64,000 bases of DNA from Rubrivivax sp. (GTDB lineage Bacteria > Pseudomonadota > Gammaproteobacteria > Burkholderiales > Burkholderiaceae_C): NCBI GenBank assembly GCA_027485165.1, contig JAIXRN010000057.1, positions 1 through 64,000 on the forward strand, in the 5' to 3' direction. The notes under the pieces were generated by a model. That model made no database searches, was not told the DNA's origin, and saw only the letters and a program-made list of their open reading frames with translations. Positions 51,976-61,406 of the stretch are shown here, one piece after another. The number at the start of each line of letters is the position of its first letter. Position 1 is the stretch's first letter. A program made the position numbers and the translations under genes.

Positions 51976-54900
51976 ATGACCACCACCTCCACACCCGCGC
52001 GCCCCACCGCTGTCCCCCAGGCCCAGTTCAACCCGGTGCGCACCCGGCGCGACTGGGAAGCGCAGCGCGCCGCCGCCATCGCTGACCCCGGCGCCTTCCA
52101 TGGGGCGATCGCGAAGCGGCAGATCCACTGGTTCGTGCCCGGCCAGGGCGCGCAGGGTGCCTGGCTCAGCTTCGACGAAACCCGCGGCTGCTGGACGGGC
52201 TGGGACGCCGCCAGCGCCGCGCCGCTGATCCTGGACCTGGGCGAAGGCTTCGAACCCTGGCAGCGCGCGTTCAACCCCGACGACGCACCGCACTGGAAGT
52301 GGTTTGAAGGCGGGCGCACCAACGCCTGCTTCAACGAAGTCGACCGCCATGTGTTGGCCGGCTTCGGCTCTGAGGCGGCCTTCCTGTTCGAAGGCGACCG
52401 CTGGGACATGTCGCAGGACGGCGGCCGCGGCGCGCCGGTGGACGCCTACGCCATCTCGCGCAAGAAGCTGCTGCTGGAAACCGCCAAGTGCGCGCTGGCG
52501 CTGCAGGCCCTGGGCCTGAAGGCCGGCGACCGCATCGCGCTGAACCTGCCCAACATCCCCGCCCAGCTGTACTGGACCGAAGCCGCCAAGCGCCTGGGCG
52601 TGGTCTACACGCCGGTGTTCGGCGGCTTTTCCGACAAGACGCTGAGCGACCGCATCCACGACGCCGGCGCACGCGTGGTCATCACCGCCGACGGCGGCTA
52701 CCGCAATGCCCAGATCGTCGCCTTCAAGACGGCCTACACCGACCCCGCGCTGGACGACTACGTGCCTGTGGCCACCGCGCGTGCGGCGATCGCGCAGCGC
52801 CTGGCCACGCTGGGCCTGTCCGACGCCGACGCGCAGCAGCTGCTGACGACCGTGGACGAGACCCTGGCCGGCGAAGTGACGGTTCAGCGCAGCGACGCGA
52901 TGCGCGGCGTGGGCCGCGCGCTGCGCGACCTGGGCCGCCAGGGCCGGCTGAACGCGGCCGAAGCTTCAAGGGTGCGCACGGCAGTGGCCGAAGCCCTGGT
53001 GGCCACGCCGCCGCGTGTGGACGCGGTGGTGGTGGTGCGGCACACGGCGCAGTCCGACCTGGTGTGGCGCGCTGAACGCGACCGCTGGAGTCACGAGCTG
53101 ACGGATGCTGGCCTGGCGCAACTGCTGCAGGCTGCGCGCGGCGCGGGCTTTGCCGTGGCCGACGAAGCCGCCCTGCTGGCCCTGCCCGACGCCGACTTCG
53201 TGCGCGCCATCTGGGCCGCCAGCCCGCCCGCGCCGCTGGACGCCGAGTTCCCGCTGTTCTTCATCTACACCAGCGGCAGCACCGGCAAGCCCAAGGGCGT
53301 GGTGCATGTGCACGGTGGCTACACCGCCGGCGTGGCCCACACCATGAAGGTGGCTTTCGACGCGCGCCCCGGCGATGTGGTCTACGTGGTGGCCGACCCG
53401 GGCTGGATCACCGGCCAGAGCTACATGCTCAGCGCCACCATGACCACGCGCTGCACTGGCGTGCTGGGCGAAGGCGCGCCCACCTTCCCGCATGCCGGGC
53501 GCTACGCGTCGATGATCGAACGCTACGGCGTGCGCATCTTCAAGGCCGGCGTCACCTTCCTGAAGACCATCATGGCCGACGCGCAGAACGCGCGCGACGT
53601 GCAGCAGTACGACCTGACCAGCCTGCGCGTGGCCACCTTCTGCGCCGAGCCCACCAGCCCGGCGGTGCAGCAGTTCGGCATGGACCTGATGACGCCGAAC
53701 TACATCAACAGCTACTGGGCCACCGAACACGGCGGCATGGTCTGGACGCACTTCTACGGCAATGCCGACTTTCCGCTGCATGCCGACGCCCACACCTACC
53801 CGCTGCCCTGGATCGCCGGCGACGTGTGGGTGGAAGACGCCAGCGTCACCCAGGCCACCTTCACGCCCTGGCAGCGCCCGCCCACTGATGGCGGCGTGGC
53901 CTGGCGCCGCGCAGCGCTGGACGAAAAGGGCGAGATCGTCATCGCCGCGCCGTACCCGTACCTGGCGCGTACCGTCTGGGGCGACGCCGCGAACTTCCAC
54001 GTTGAAACCGCAGACGGCAGCGTGCGCGTGCAACCCGGCTGGAAGGGCGACGGCCAGCGCTGGGCCAGCACCTACTGGAAGCGCTGGCGTGGGGCCTGGG
54101 CTTACACCCAGGGCGACTTCGCCGTCAGCTACCCCGACGGCAGCTTCAGCCTGCACGGCCGCAGCGACGACGTCATCAACGTCAGCGGCCACCGCATGGG
54201 CACCGAGGAAATCGAAGGCGCCATCCTGCGCCACAAGAGCCTGGACCCGGACAGCCCGGTGGGCAACGTCATCGTGGTCGGCGCGCCGCACCGCGAAAAG
54301 GGCCTGACGCCGCTGGCTTTCGTGAAGCCCGCTGCCGGCCGCAAGCTGACGCAGGACGACCGCCGCCGCCTGACCGAGCTGGTGCGCAGCGAAAAGGGCG
54401 CCGTGGCCGTGCCCAGCGACTTCATCGAAGTTACGCAGTTCCCCGAAACGCGCAGCGGCAAGTACATGCGCCGCATGGTGCGTGCTTTGGTGGAAGACAC
54501 CGAAGTGGGCGACGCGTCGACGCTGAAGAACCCGGAATCGATCGACGAACTCAAGCGCGTCATCGGCGACTGGAAGCGCAAGCAGCAGCTGGCCGACGAC
54601 CAGCAGATGTTCGAGCGCTATCGCTATTTCACCGTGCAGTACAACGAAGTGCCCACACCGAAAGGTCCGCAGCGCGTGGCCACGGTGACGGTGACCAACC
54701 CGCCGGTGAACGCGCTGAACGAACGCGCGCTGGACGAGCTGACGGTGGTGGTGGAACACCTGTCGCGCCGCGACGATGTGGCCGCCGTGGTCTTCACCGG
54801 TCAGGGCACCGCCAGCTTCGTGGCCGGGGCCGACATCCGGCAGCTGCTGGAAGACATTCACTCGCTCGACGAGGCGCGCGCGCTGCCCAACAACGCGCAC

Positions 54901-57513
54901 CTGGCCTTCCGCAAGATCGAACGCATGGGCAAGCCCTGCATCGCGGCCATCCAGGGCGTGGCGCTGGGTGGCGGGATGGAATTCGCCCTGGCCTGCCACT
55001 GGCGCATCGCCGAGCCTTCGGCGCGCTTCGGCCAGCCGGAAATCCGCCTGCGCCTGCTGCCCGGTTACGGCGGCACGCAGCGCTTGCCGCGCTTGCTGGC
55101 CGCGCGCCGCGGGGCCGACGGCCTGCGCGACGCGCTGGACCTGATCCTGGGCGGGCGCAACATCGGCGGCAGCGAAGCGCTGGCCATGGGCGTGGTCGAC
55201 GAACTGGCCGACGCGTCTTCCGACGTGCTGAGCGCTGCCCACGCCCGCATCCGCGACTACCTGCAGGGCGGCAGCGGCAGCCAGAACACCAGCGCGCTGG
55301 GGCAGGCGCTGCGTGAACGCCACGACGGCCTGGTGGCCTGGAATCAGCCGTCTGCGCTGTCGCTGGACGAAGCCTTGGCCGACCCGCACCTGCGGCAGGT
55401 GCACGCCCAGCTGGACTGGGCTGGCCGCGCCGGTGCGCGCGACCGGGCGCTGCAGGCCATCCGCAGCGGCTGGACGCAGGGCCTGGACGCCGGCCTGGCG
55501 GTGGAAGCCGAGCTCTTTGCGCAAGCCATCATCGACCCCGAAGGCGGCAAGACCGGCATCCGCCAGTTCATGGACAAGCAAAGCCCCGCGCTGCCCATTC
55601 GCCGCGGCGGCGTGAAGCCCGTGGCCGAGCTTGCCGCGTGGGCCGCACAGCAGGAAGCGCAAGGCCAGCTGCTGCAGCGGGGCTCTCCCTTCTACCCCGG
55701 CATCACGCCGTTGCCGGCCTGGCAGTACGCCTTCGGCGTGCCGAAAGACCCGGCCACTGGCGAACCCTGCTTCGGTGCGCCGAAGAAGAGCGAAATCGAG
55801 CTCATCGTGCCGGTGGAAACGCCCGAGCCGAACGAGGCCCTGGTCTACATGCTGGCTTCGGAAGTGAACTTCAACGACATCTGGGCGCTGACCGGCATCC
55901 CGGTCTCGCCCTTCGACAACCATGAACTGGACGTGCAGGTCACCGGCAGCGGCGGCGTGGCCCTGGTGGCGGCGCTGGGCAGCGAAGCCAAGCGCGAGGG
56001 CCGGCTGAAGGTGGGCGACCTGGTAGCGGTGTATTCGGGCCAGACCGAGCTGCTCAGCCCGCTGGCGGGGCGCGACCCGATGTACGTGGGCTTCTCGATT
56101 CAGGGCTATGAAACCAAGACCGGCAGCCACGCGCAGTTCCTGGTGACGCAGGCGCCGCAGCTGCACCCGATTCCCGGTACTGGCGACCTGACGCTGGAAC
56201 AGGCCGGGTCCTACATCCTGAACCTGGGCACCATCGTGCGGGCGCTGTTCACCACGCTGAAGATTGCCCCGGGCAAGTCGATGTTCGTGGAAGGTGCGGC
56301 CACCGGCACGGGCATGGAAGCGCTGAAGGCCGGCACGCGCGCTGGCCTGGCGGTGACGGGCGGGGTGTCCAGCCCGGCACGTGCGGCTTTTGTCGGCAGC
56401 CTGGGCGCCGTGGGCGCGCTGGACCGCAGCGATGCGCGCTTCGCCGGCCTGTACACGCCGGTGCCCGAAGGCGACCCGGCCGGCTGGGAAGCCGCCGGGC
56501 TGCCGTTGCTGGAAGAGTTCAAGCGCCAGAACGGCGGACGGCTGGCTGATTACTCGGTCTCCCATGCCGGTGAAACCGCGTTCCCGCGCAGCTTCCAGCT
56601 GCTGGCCGATGGCGGGGCCATCGCCTTCTACGGCGCTTCTTCGGGCTACCACCTCACCTTCGTCGGCAAGCCCGGCGTGGCCGCACCCGAAGCCATGCTG
56701 CAGCGCGCCGGCGCGCGTGCCGGCGAAGCCGTGCTGCTGTACTACGGCCCGGGCAGCACCGAGCTGCTGGACGCCACCGGCCTGGAGATGATCGAAGCCG
56801 TACGCGCCATCGGCGCGCGCACCGTGGTGGCCACCGCCACCGACGCGCAGCGCGAATTCGTGCAGTCGCTGGGCTTCGAGGACGCCGTGGCCGGCGTGGT
56901 GTCGCTGGAAGACATCGCGCGGCGCCAGGGCGACAACTTCCACTGGCCCCAGACCATGCCGCGCCTGGCCGATGCCAAGCAGGACATCGAGACCTTCCGC
57001 GCCGGTGTGCGTGACTTCCAGGACCGCACGCTCAAGCCTTTCGGCGCGGCCGTGGGCGCCCTGCTGCGCAGCCCGGACAACCCGCGCGGCGCGCCCGACC
57101 TGATCATCGAACGCGCGGCGCACGACGCCCTGGGCGTCAGCACCTCGCTCGTCAAGCCCTTCACCGGCCGCGTGGTCTATTGCGAAGAGATGACGGGCCG
57201 GCGCTATGCCTTCTATGCCCCGCAGGTGTGGACGCGCCAGCGCCGCATCCTGATGCCCAGCGCCAGCATCCTGGGCACGCACCTGTGCAATGCCTATGAG
57301 GTGACGCGCATGAACGACATGGTCGCAGCCGGTCTGCTGGAAGTCACCGAACCCACGGTGGTGCCTTGGCACGAACTGCCCACCGCCCACCAGGCGATGT
57401 GGGACAACAAGCACCAAGGTGCGAACTACGTCGTCAACCACGCCCTGCCCGGGCCCGGGCTGCGCAGCCGCGACGCGCTGTTCGAAGCCTGGGCTGCCGG
57501 CGAGAGAGCTTGA
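51976..57513 (+). CDS. pcs: Propionyl-CoA synthase (trifunctional fusion)
   Basis: Single 1845-residue protein converting 3-hydroxypropionate, ATP, CoA and NADPH to propionyl-CoA. (1) Acyl-CoA synthetase, about 1-865: A3 motif YTSGSTGKPKG at 431-441, YWATEHGG, HGRSDDVINVSGHRMG from 727, and catalytic Lys829 in SGKYMRR. An about 150-residue helical insert (about 255-415) precedes the A3 motif. (2) Enoyl-CoA hydratase (crotonase), about 880-1200: AGADI at 950-954, GVALGGGME at 994-1002, GQPEIRLRLLPGYGGTQRLP. (3) MDR-type enoyl-CoA reductase, about 1210-1845: VNFNDIWALTG and nucleotide-binding EGAATGTGMEALKAG near 1437. All three active sites look intact. Length and order match Pcs of Chloroflexus and Erythrobacter. 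Confidence 0.95.
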   Translation: MTTTSTPARPTAVPQAQFNPVRTRRDWEAQRAAAIADPGAFHGAIAKRQIHWFVPGQGAQGAWLSFDETRGCWTGWDAASAAPLILDLGEGFEPWQRAFNPDDAPHWKWFEGGRTNACFNEVDRHVLAGFGSEAAFLFEGDRWDMSQDGGRGAPVDAYAISRKKLLLETAKCALALQALGLKAGDRIALNLPNIPAQLYWTEAAKRLGVVYTPVFGGFSDKTLSDRIHDAGARVVITADGGYRNAQIVAFKTAYTDPALDDYVPVATARAAIAQRLATLGLSDADAQQLLTTVDETLAGEVTVQRSDAMRGVGRALRDLGRQGRLNAAEASRVRTAVAEALVATPPRVDAVVVVRHTAQSDLVWRAERDRWSHELTDAGLAQLLQAARGAGFAVADEAALLALPDADFVRAIWAASPPAPLDAEFPLFFIYTSGSTGKPKGVVHVHGGYTAGVAHTMKVAFDARPGDVVYVVADPGWITGQSYMLSATMTTRCTGVLGEGAPTFPHAGRYASMIERYGVRIFKAGVTFLKTIMADAQNARDVQQYDLTSLRVATFCAEPTSPAVQQFGMDLMTPNYINSYWATEHGGMVWTHFYGNADFPLHADAHTYPLPWIAGDVWVEDASVTQATFTPWQRPPTDGGVAWRRAALDEKGEIVIAAPYPYLARTVWGDAANFHVETADGSVRVQPGWKGDGQRWASTYWKRWRGAWAYTQGDFAVSYPDGSFSLHGRSDDVINVSGHRMGTEEIEGAILRHKSLDPDSPVGNVIVVGAPHREKGLTPLAFVKPAAGRKLTQDDRRRLTELVRSEKGAVAVPSDFIEVTQFPETRSGKYMRRMVRALVEDTEVGDASTLKNPESIDELKRVIGDWKRKQQLADDQQMFERYRYFTVQYNEVPTPKGPQRVATVTVTNPPVNALNERALDELTVVVEHLSRRDDVAAVVFTGQGTASFVAGADIRQLLEDIHSLDEARALPNNAHLAFRKIERMGKPCIAAIQGVALGGGMEFALACHWRIAEPSARFGQPEIRLRLLPGYGGTQRLPRLLAARRGADGLRDALDLILGGRNIGGSEALAMGVVDELADASSDVLSAAHARIRDYLQGGSGSQNTSALGQALRERHDGLVAWNQPSALSLDEALADPHLRQVHAQLDWAGRAGARDRALQAIRSGWTQGLDAGLAVEAELFAQAIIDPEGGKTGIRQFMDKQSPALPIRRGGVKPVAELAAWAAQQEAQGQLLQRGSPFYPGITPLPAWQYAFGVPKDPATGEPCFGAPKKSEIELIVPVETPEPNEALVYMLASEVNFNDIWALTGIPVSPFDNHELDVQVTGSGGVALVAALGSEAKREGRLKVGDLVAVYSGQTELLSPLAGRDPMYVGFSIQGYETKTGSHAQFLVTQAPQLHPIPGTGDLTLEQAGSYILNLGTIVRALFTTLKIAPGKSMFVEGAATGTGMEALKAGTRAGLAVTGGVSSPARAAFVGSLGAVGALDRSDARFAGLYTPVPEGDPAGWEAAGLPLLEEFKRQNGGRLADYSVSHAGETAFPRSFQLLADGGAIAFYGASSGYHLTFVGKPGVAAPEAMLQRAGARAGEAVLLYYGPGSTELLDATGLEMIEAVRAIGARTVVATATDAQREFVQSLGFEDAVAGVVSLEDIARRQGDNFHWPQTMPRLADAKQDIETFRAGVRDFQDRTLKPFGAAVGALLRSPDNPRGAPDLIIERAAHDALGVSTSLVKPFTGRVVYCEEMTGRRYAFYAPQVWTRQRRILMPSASILGTHLCNAYEVTRMNDMVAAGLLEVTEPTVVPWHELPTAHQAMWDNKHQGANYVVNHALPGPGLRSRDALFEAWAAGERA

Positions 57514-57586
57514 CCCCGCTGCACTGCCTGCACGCCTGCACACCCAATCCAGTATTCCAAGAATCCAAGTACCGGGAGTTCCTGAG

Positions 57587-60500
57587 ATGGCCAAAACCAA
57601 GACCCCTCCGTCCGAAGCGACGGGCCCCGCCGGCACCCCACCCGCAGGCCGCCTGGCCGGCAAGGTGGCGCTGGTCACCGGCGCAGCCGGCAACCTGGGC
57701 GGCGAGATCGTGCGCCACTACCTGCGCCAGGGCGCGGTGGTGGTGCTGTCGGGCCGCACCCAGGCCCGCCTGAGCGCAGCGCTGGATGCGGCGCTGAACG
57801 ACACCGGCGCCGCGCCTTCACAGGTCGACGCCGTGGTCATGGACGGGGCTGACGCCGACAGCGTGCGCCAGGGCATCCAGCAGATCATCGCCCGCCACGG
57901 CCGGCTGGACATCCTGGTGAACAACGCCGGCTCGGCCGGGCCGCGCCAGCCGCTGGAGAAAGTGCCGCTGACCGACGAAGAACTGCAGGAACTGCGCGCC
58001 GCTGGTTCCACCGACACCGAAACCCTGGCCCAGGCCACGCGCAACATCCTGGGCGTGTCCTGGAACACGCTGCGTGCCGCCGCGCCCGTGTTGCAAGCCG
58101 GGGCTTCGGTCATCAACGTCTCGACGATCTTTTCGCGCACCCAGTACTACGGCCGCACGGCCTACGTGGTGCCGAAGGCGGCGCTGAACGCGCTGTCGCG
58201 CGAGCTGTCGGAAGAGCTGGGCCTGCGCGGCATCCGCGTGAACACGGTGTTCCCCGGGCCGATCCGCAGCGAACGCATCCGCAGCGTGTTCGCCACCATG
58301 GACCAGCTCAAGGGCGCCGAGGCCGGCAGCACGGCCGGCGAGTTCTTCGACCTGATGACGCTGAACCGCAGTACCGATGACGCCGCGCCGCAGAAGGACT
58401 TCCCCACGCCGCTGGACGTGGCCAACACCTGCGTGTTCCTGGGCAGCGACGAATCGGCCGCGTTCAACGGCCACGATTTCGAGATCACGCACGGCATGCG
58501 CGTGCGCAAGGAAAGCCGCAGCACCTGGGTCAGCCGGCCCACCATGCGCACCGTGGACGCGCACGGCCAGACCGTGCTGGTGGCTGCAGGCGACCAGGTC
58601 GACGACGCCGTGGGCATCGCCCGGCTGCTGGCCGACGTGGGTGCGCACGTGATCCTGGGCCTGGCGCGTGAATCCGACTGCGCCACCGCGCGGGACCGCC
58701 TGGCCGGCTACCGCGCCGACCACCGCGTGGACGTGCGCGTGTTCGACCGCGCCAACCCCGCCAGCATGGACCGTGCGCTGGCCGAAGACCATGGCGGGCC
58801 GATCAGCGGCGCGGTGATCCTGCCCGCGCACGGCGCAGACCGCTTCACCGGCGGGCTGGCCGAGGTCAGCGACGCCGACATGGAAGCCTTCGTCGACGAC
58901 GAACTGGGCGGCGCCATCGCGCTGGCCCGCAAGCTCAGCCGCTACTGGAAAGATCGGCAGGACCTGGGGCAGGAACCGCGCTTCGTGTTCGTGACAAACG
59001 GTGGCCAGGCCGCAGGGGCGGGCAGCGGCCTGCCCTGGGCCAACCTGCTGCGCTCGGCAGTGGAAGAGCTGATCCGCGTGTGGCGCGACGAAAGCGAAGT
59101 CGACGTGCGCCTGGGCCGCCGCATGTTCCGCGAATGGGGCAACCAGATCATCCGCTACGACAACACCGAAGCCGAGAACCTGCCCTTCACCGCCGGCCAC
59201 GCCGCGCGGCTGCTGTTCAAGGAACAGCGCATCCGCCAGGTCAACCTGTACCTGCCCAGCAGCATCGTCGAAGCCAGCGGCGCGCGCCGTGCCACCGTGG
59301 GCTTCACCGAGAACCTGGCCGGGCTGCATATCGGCAAAGTGGCGCTGATCACGGGCGGCTCAGCCGGCATCGGCGGCGCGGTAGGCCGGCTGCTGGCCCT
59401 GGGCGGTGCGAAGGTGATGCTGGCCGCGCGCCGCGAAAGCGAACTGCTGGCCATCCGTGAACGCATCGTGGGCGAACTCGCCGACATCGGCTATTCGTCC
59501 GCCGAGCGCCGCGTGGGCATCCTGCCGGGCGTGGACGTAGGGCAGCTCGACACCCTGGCCCCGGCCGTGAAGGCCACGCTGGCGGCTTTCGGGCGCATCG
59601 ACTACCTGATCAACAACGCCGGTGTCTCGGGCGCTGAAGAGATGGCCGTGGACATGAGCGTGAAGGCCTGGAACGCCACGCTGGACGCCAACTTGGTGTC
59701 GAACTACGCCCTGCTGCACGAAGTGCTGCCGCTGATGAAGGCGCAGGGCAGCGGCTATGTGCTGAACGTGTCCAGCTTCTTCGGTGGCGAAAAGTACCTG
59801 GCTGTGGCCTACCCGAACCGCAGCGACTACGCCGTCAGCAAGGCCGGGCAGCGCGCGCTGGTGGAAAGCCTGGCGCGCTTCCTGGGCCCGGAAGTGCAGA
59901 TCAACGCCATCGCCCCCGGCCCGGTGGAAGGCGAACGCCTGAAGGGCGTGGGCAGCCGGCCGGGGCTGTTTGAGCGGCGTGGACGCCTGATCCTGGAAAA
60001 CAAGCGCCTGAATGCCGTGCACAAGGCCGTCATCCAGGCCCAGCGCCGCGGGCAGCGCGTGCCGGCCCTGCTGGAACGCCTGGCCCACAACGACGTGGCC
60101 GGGCTGGCGATGGATTCCGAAGCGCCGCACGAACTGCGCGAACTGGGCACGGCCTGCCACAAGGAACGCGACGACCGCTGCACCTGGGGCAGCTACCTGA
60201 TGAGCGAAGGCATTGCGCGGCGGCTGCTGGCTCGGCTGCGCCTGGGCGGCTTCCTGCTGGACAGCCCGGAATGGCAGGCGGTGGAAGACGCCACCTGGCT
60301 GAAGCGCCTGCCGCCCGAAGACACGCCCTACCTGCCTGGCGCCAGCATCCAGACCGAAGCCGGCAAGGTGCGCAACGGCGTGCTGTCGCTGCTGCACCTG
60401 GGCAAGATGCCGACCGAAACCGAAGTGGCGCTGGCCACGGTCTACTTCCTGGCCGACCGCGCCGTCAGCGGCGAGACCTTCATGCCTTCCGGCGGCCTGA

Positions 60501-61294
60501 GTCTGGAACGGTCCATCACCGAACGCGAACTCTTCGGCAGCGCCAAACGCGAGCGCCTGGAAATGCTGCGCGGCCGCACGGTGTGGCTGATCGGTGAAGA
60601 GCTGGTGGAATACCTGGCCGAAGCCGCGCGCCAGCTGGTGACCGAATGCCACGTCGGGCGCGTGGTGGTGCTGGCGCGCAGCGAAGCCGGCGTGGGCGCG
60701 ATGCGCGCTGCGCTGCGCGACGTGCCGGCCGACCTGGTGCATGCCACGGCCGTGGGCGACGACCTGGAAAGCGGCATCGACGCCGCGCTGCGCCAGCATG
60801 GCTACCCGGCCACCATCGTCAGCTCGCCCTTCGAACCGCTGCCCGCCAAGCTGCTGGGCGGTGACGGCGCCGCCGCGCTGAACGCGGCTGAATTCCGCCA
60901 GATGGTGCAGGACCAGCTGACGCACCACTTCCGCGTGGCGCGCAAGGCCAGCCTGATCGACGGCACGCAGCTGGTGCTGGTGTCGCCCGACGTGCCCGCA
61001 GGTGCCGACCCCACGGGCGCCGGCTTTGCGATGGCCAACTTCATCAAGACCACGCTGCATGCCTTCACCGCCACGCTGGCGGTGGAAAACGAGCGCCTGG
61101 TGCACGACGTGCCGGTGAACCAGATCAACCTGACGCGCCGCGCGCGCAGCGAAGAGCCGCGCAACCAGCACGAACACCAGGAAGAAGTGCGCCGCTTCGG
61201 CCGCGCGGTGCTGCTGGCCGGCGCACCGCTGGCCGATGCCGAGGACTCGCGCTACCGCTCGCGCATCTACCGCGGCATGGCCATCACGGTCTAG
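57587..61294 (+). CDS. mcr: Malonyl-CoA reductase (bifunctional, 3-hydroxypropionate-forming)
   Basis: A 1235-residue NADPH-dependent enzyme reducing malonyl-CoA to malonate semialdehyde and then to 3-hydroxypropionate. It starts at ATG 57587 with GGGAG eight bases upstream. Two tandem short-chain dehydrogenase units are seen: the first with TGAAGNLG at 31-38 and Tyr193/Lys197 (YVVPK), the second with TGGSAGIGG at 589-597 and Tyr748/Lys752 (YAVSK). In Chloroflexus the N-terminal half does the semialdehyde-to-alcohol step and the C-terminal half the CoA-ester reduction. The C-terminal signature HHFRVARK, NFIKTTLHAFTAT and the final RGMAITV also match. This is the fused bacterial Mcr, unrelated to the archaeal ASD-type enzyme. 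It ends the operon. Confidence 0.95.
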   Translation: MAKTKTPPSEATGPAGTPPAGRLAGKVALVTGAAGNLGGEIVRHYLRQGAVVVLSGRTQARLSAALDAALNDTGAAPSQVDAVVMDGADADSVRQGIQQIIARHGRLDILVNNAGSAGPRQPLEKVPLTDEELQELRAAGSTDTETLAQATRNILGVSWNTLRAAAPVLQAGASVINVSTIFSRTQYYGRTAYVVPKAALNALSRELSEELGLRGIRVNTVFPGPIRSERIRSVFATMDQLKGAEAGSTAGEFFDLMTLNRSTDDAAPQKDFPTPLDVANTCVFLGSDESAAFNGHDFEITHGMRVRKESRSTWVSRPTMRTVDAHGQTVLVAAGDQVDDAVGIARLLADVGAHVILGLARESDCATARDRLAGYRADHRVDVRVFDRANPASMDRALAEDHGGPISGAVILPAHGADRFTGGLAEVSDADMEAFVDDELGGAIALARKLSRYWKDRQDLGQEPRFVFVTNGGQAAGAGSGLPWANLLRSAVEELIRVWRDESEVDVRLGRRMFREWGNQIIRYDNTEAENLPFTAGHAARLLFKEQRIRQVNLYLPSSIVEASGARRATVGFTENLAGLHIGKVALITGGSAGIGGAVGRLLALGGAKVMLAARRESELLAIRERIVGELADIGYSSAERRVGILPGVDVGQLDTLAPAVKATLAAFGRIDYLINNAGVSGAEEMAVDMSVKAWNATLDANLVSNYALLHEVLPLMKAQGSGYVLNVSSFFGGEKYLAVAYPNRSDYAVSKAGQRALVESLARFLGPEVQINAIAPGPVEGERLKGVGSRPGLFERRGRLILENKRLNAVHKAVIQAQRRGQRVPALLERLAHNDVAGLAMDSEAPHELRELGTACHKERDDRCTWGSYLMSEGIARRLLARLRLGGFLLDSPEWQAVEDATWLKRLPPEDTPYLPGASIQTEAGKVRNGVLSLLHLGKMPTETEVALATVYFLADRAVSGETFMPSGGLSLERSITERELFGSAKRERLEMLRGRTVWLIGEELVEYLAEAARQLVTECHVGRVVVLARSEAGVGAMRAALRDVPADLVHATAVGDDLESGIDAALRQHGYPATIVSSPFEPLPAKLLGGDGAAALNAAEFRQMVQDQLTHHFRVARKASLIDGTQLVLVSPDVPAGADPTGAGFAMANFIKTTLHAFTATLAVENERLVHDVPVNQINLTRRARSEEPRNQHEHQEEVRRFGRAVLLAGAPLADAEDSRYRSRIYRGMAITV

Positions 61295-61406
61295 CGCGGG
61301 CGGCTGAAGGCTGGCGACCGGCGGGCCTGGCCTGCCGGTCGCCACCGCCTTGTGGCACTGCCCGGGCCACGCTGCACAATGCCCCGCAAGCAGCAGGAGC
61401 GGTGCG

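Larger units (their letters stand above)
44867..61294. other. 3-hydroxypropionate bi-cycle gene cluster (meh / smtA-smtB-mct-mcl-mch-pcs-mcr)
   Basis: Eight adjacent genes encode every enzyme considered specific to the 3-hydroxypropionate bi-cycle. Cycle 1: mcr takes malonyl-CoA to 3-hydroxypropionate, pcs makes propionyl-CoA, smtAB activate malate, and mcl releases acetyl-CoA and glyoxylate. Cycle 2: mcl joins glyoxylate and propionyl-CoA, mch dehydrates, mct moves CoA from C1 to C4, meh hydrates, and mcl releases pyruvate. The seven plus-strand genes are separated by 0-73 bases and read as one operon of about 15 kb. GC content and codon use look like the neighbouring genes. The biotin carboxylases, mutase, epimerase and dicarboxylate enzymes are not in the window. 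Confidence 0.9.

Noticed and set aside
52966-57693. Open frame of about 1575 codons antisense to pcs
   Set aside because: Same cause: an artefact of codon bias opposite a gene with three intact catalytic domains.
44867-61294. Possible ethylmalonyl-CoA pathway instead of the 3-hydroxypropionate bi-cycle
   Set aside because: mcl and mch are shared with that pathway, but ccr, ecm and msd are absent, and mct, meh, pcs and mcr belong to the bi-cycle.
44867-61294. Recently acquired genomic island around the carbon-fixation genes
   Set aside because: No integrase, transposase, tRNA attachment site or compositional shift is visible at either border within the window.
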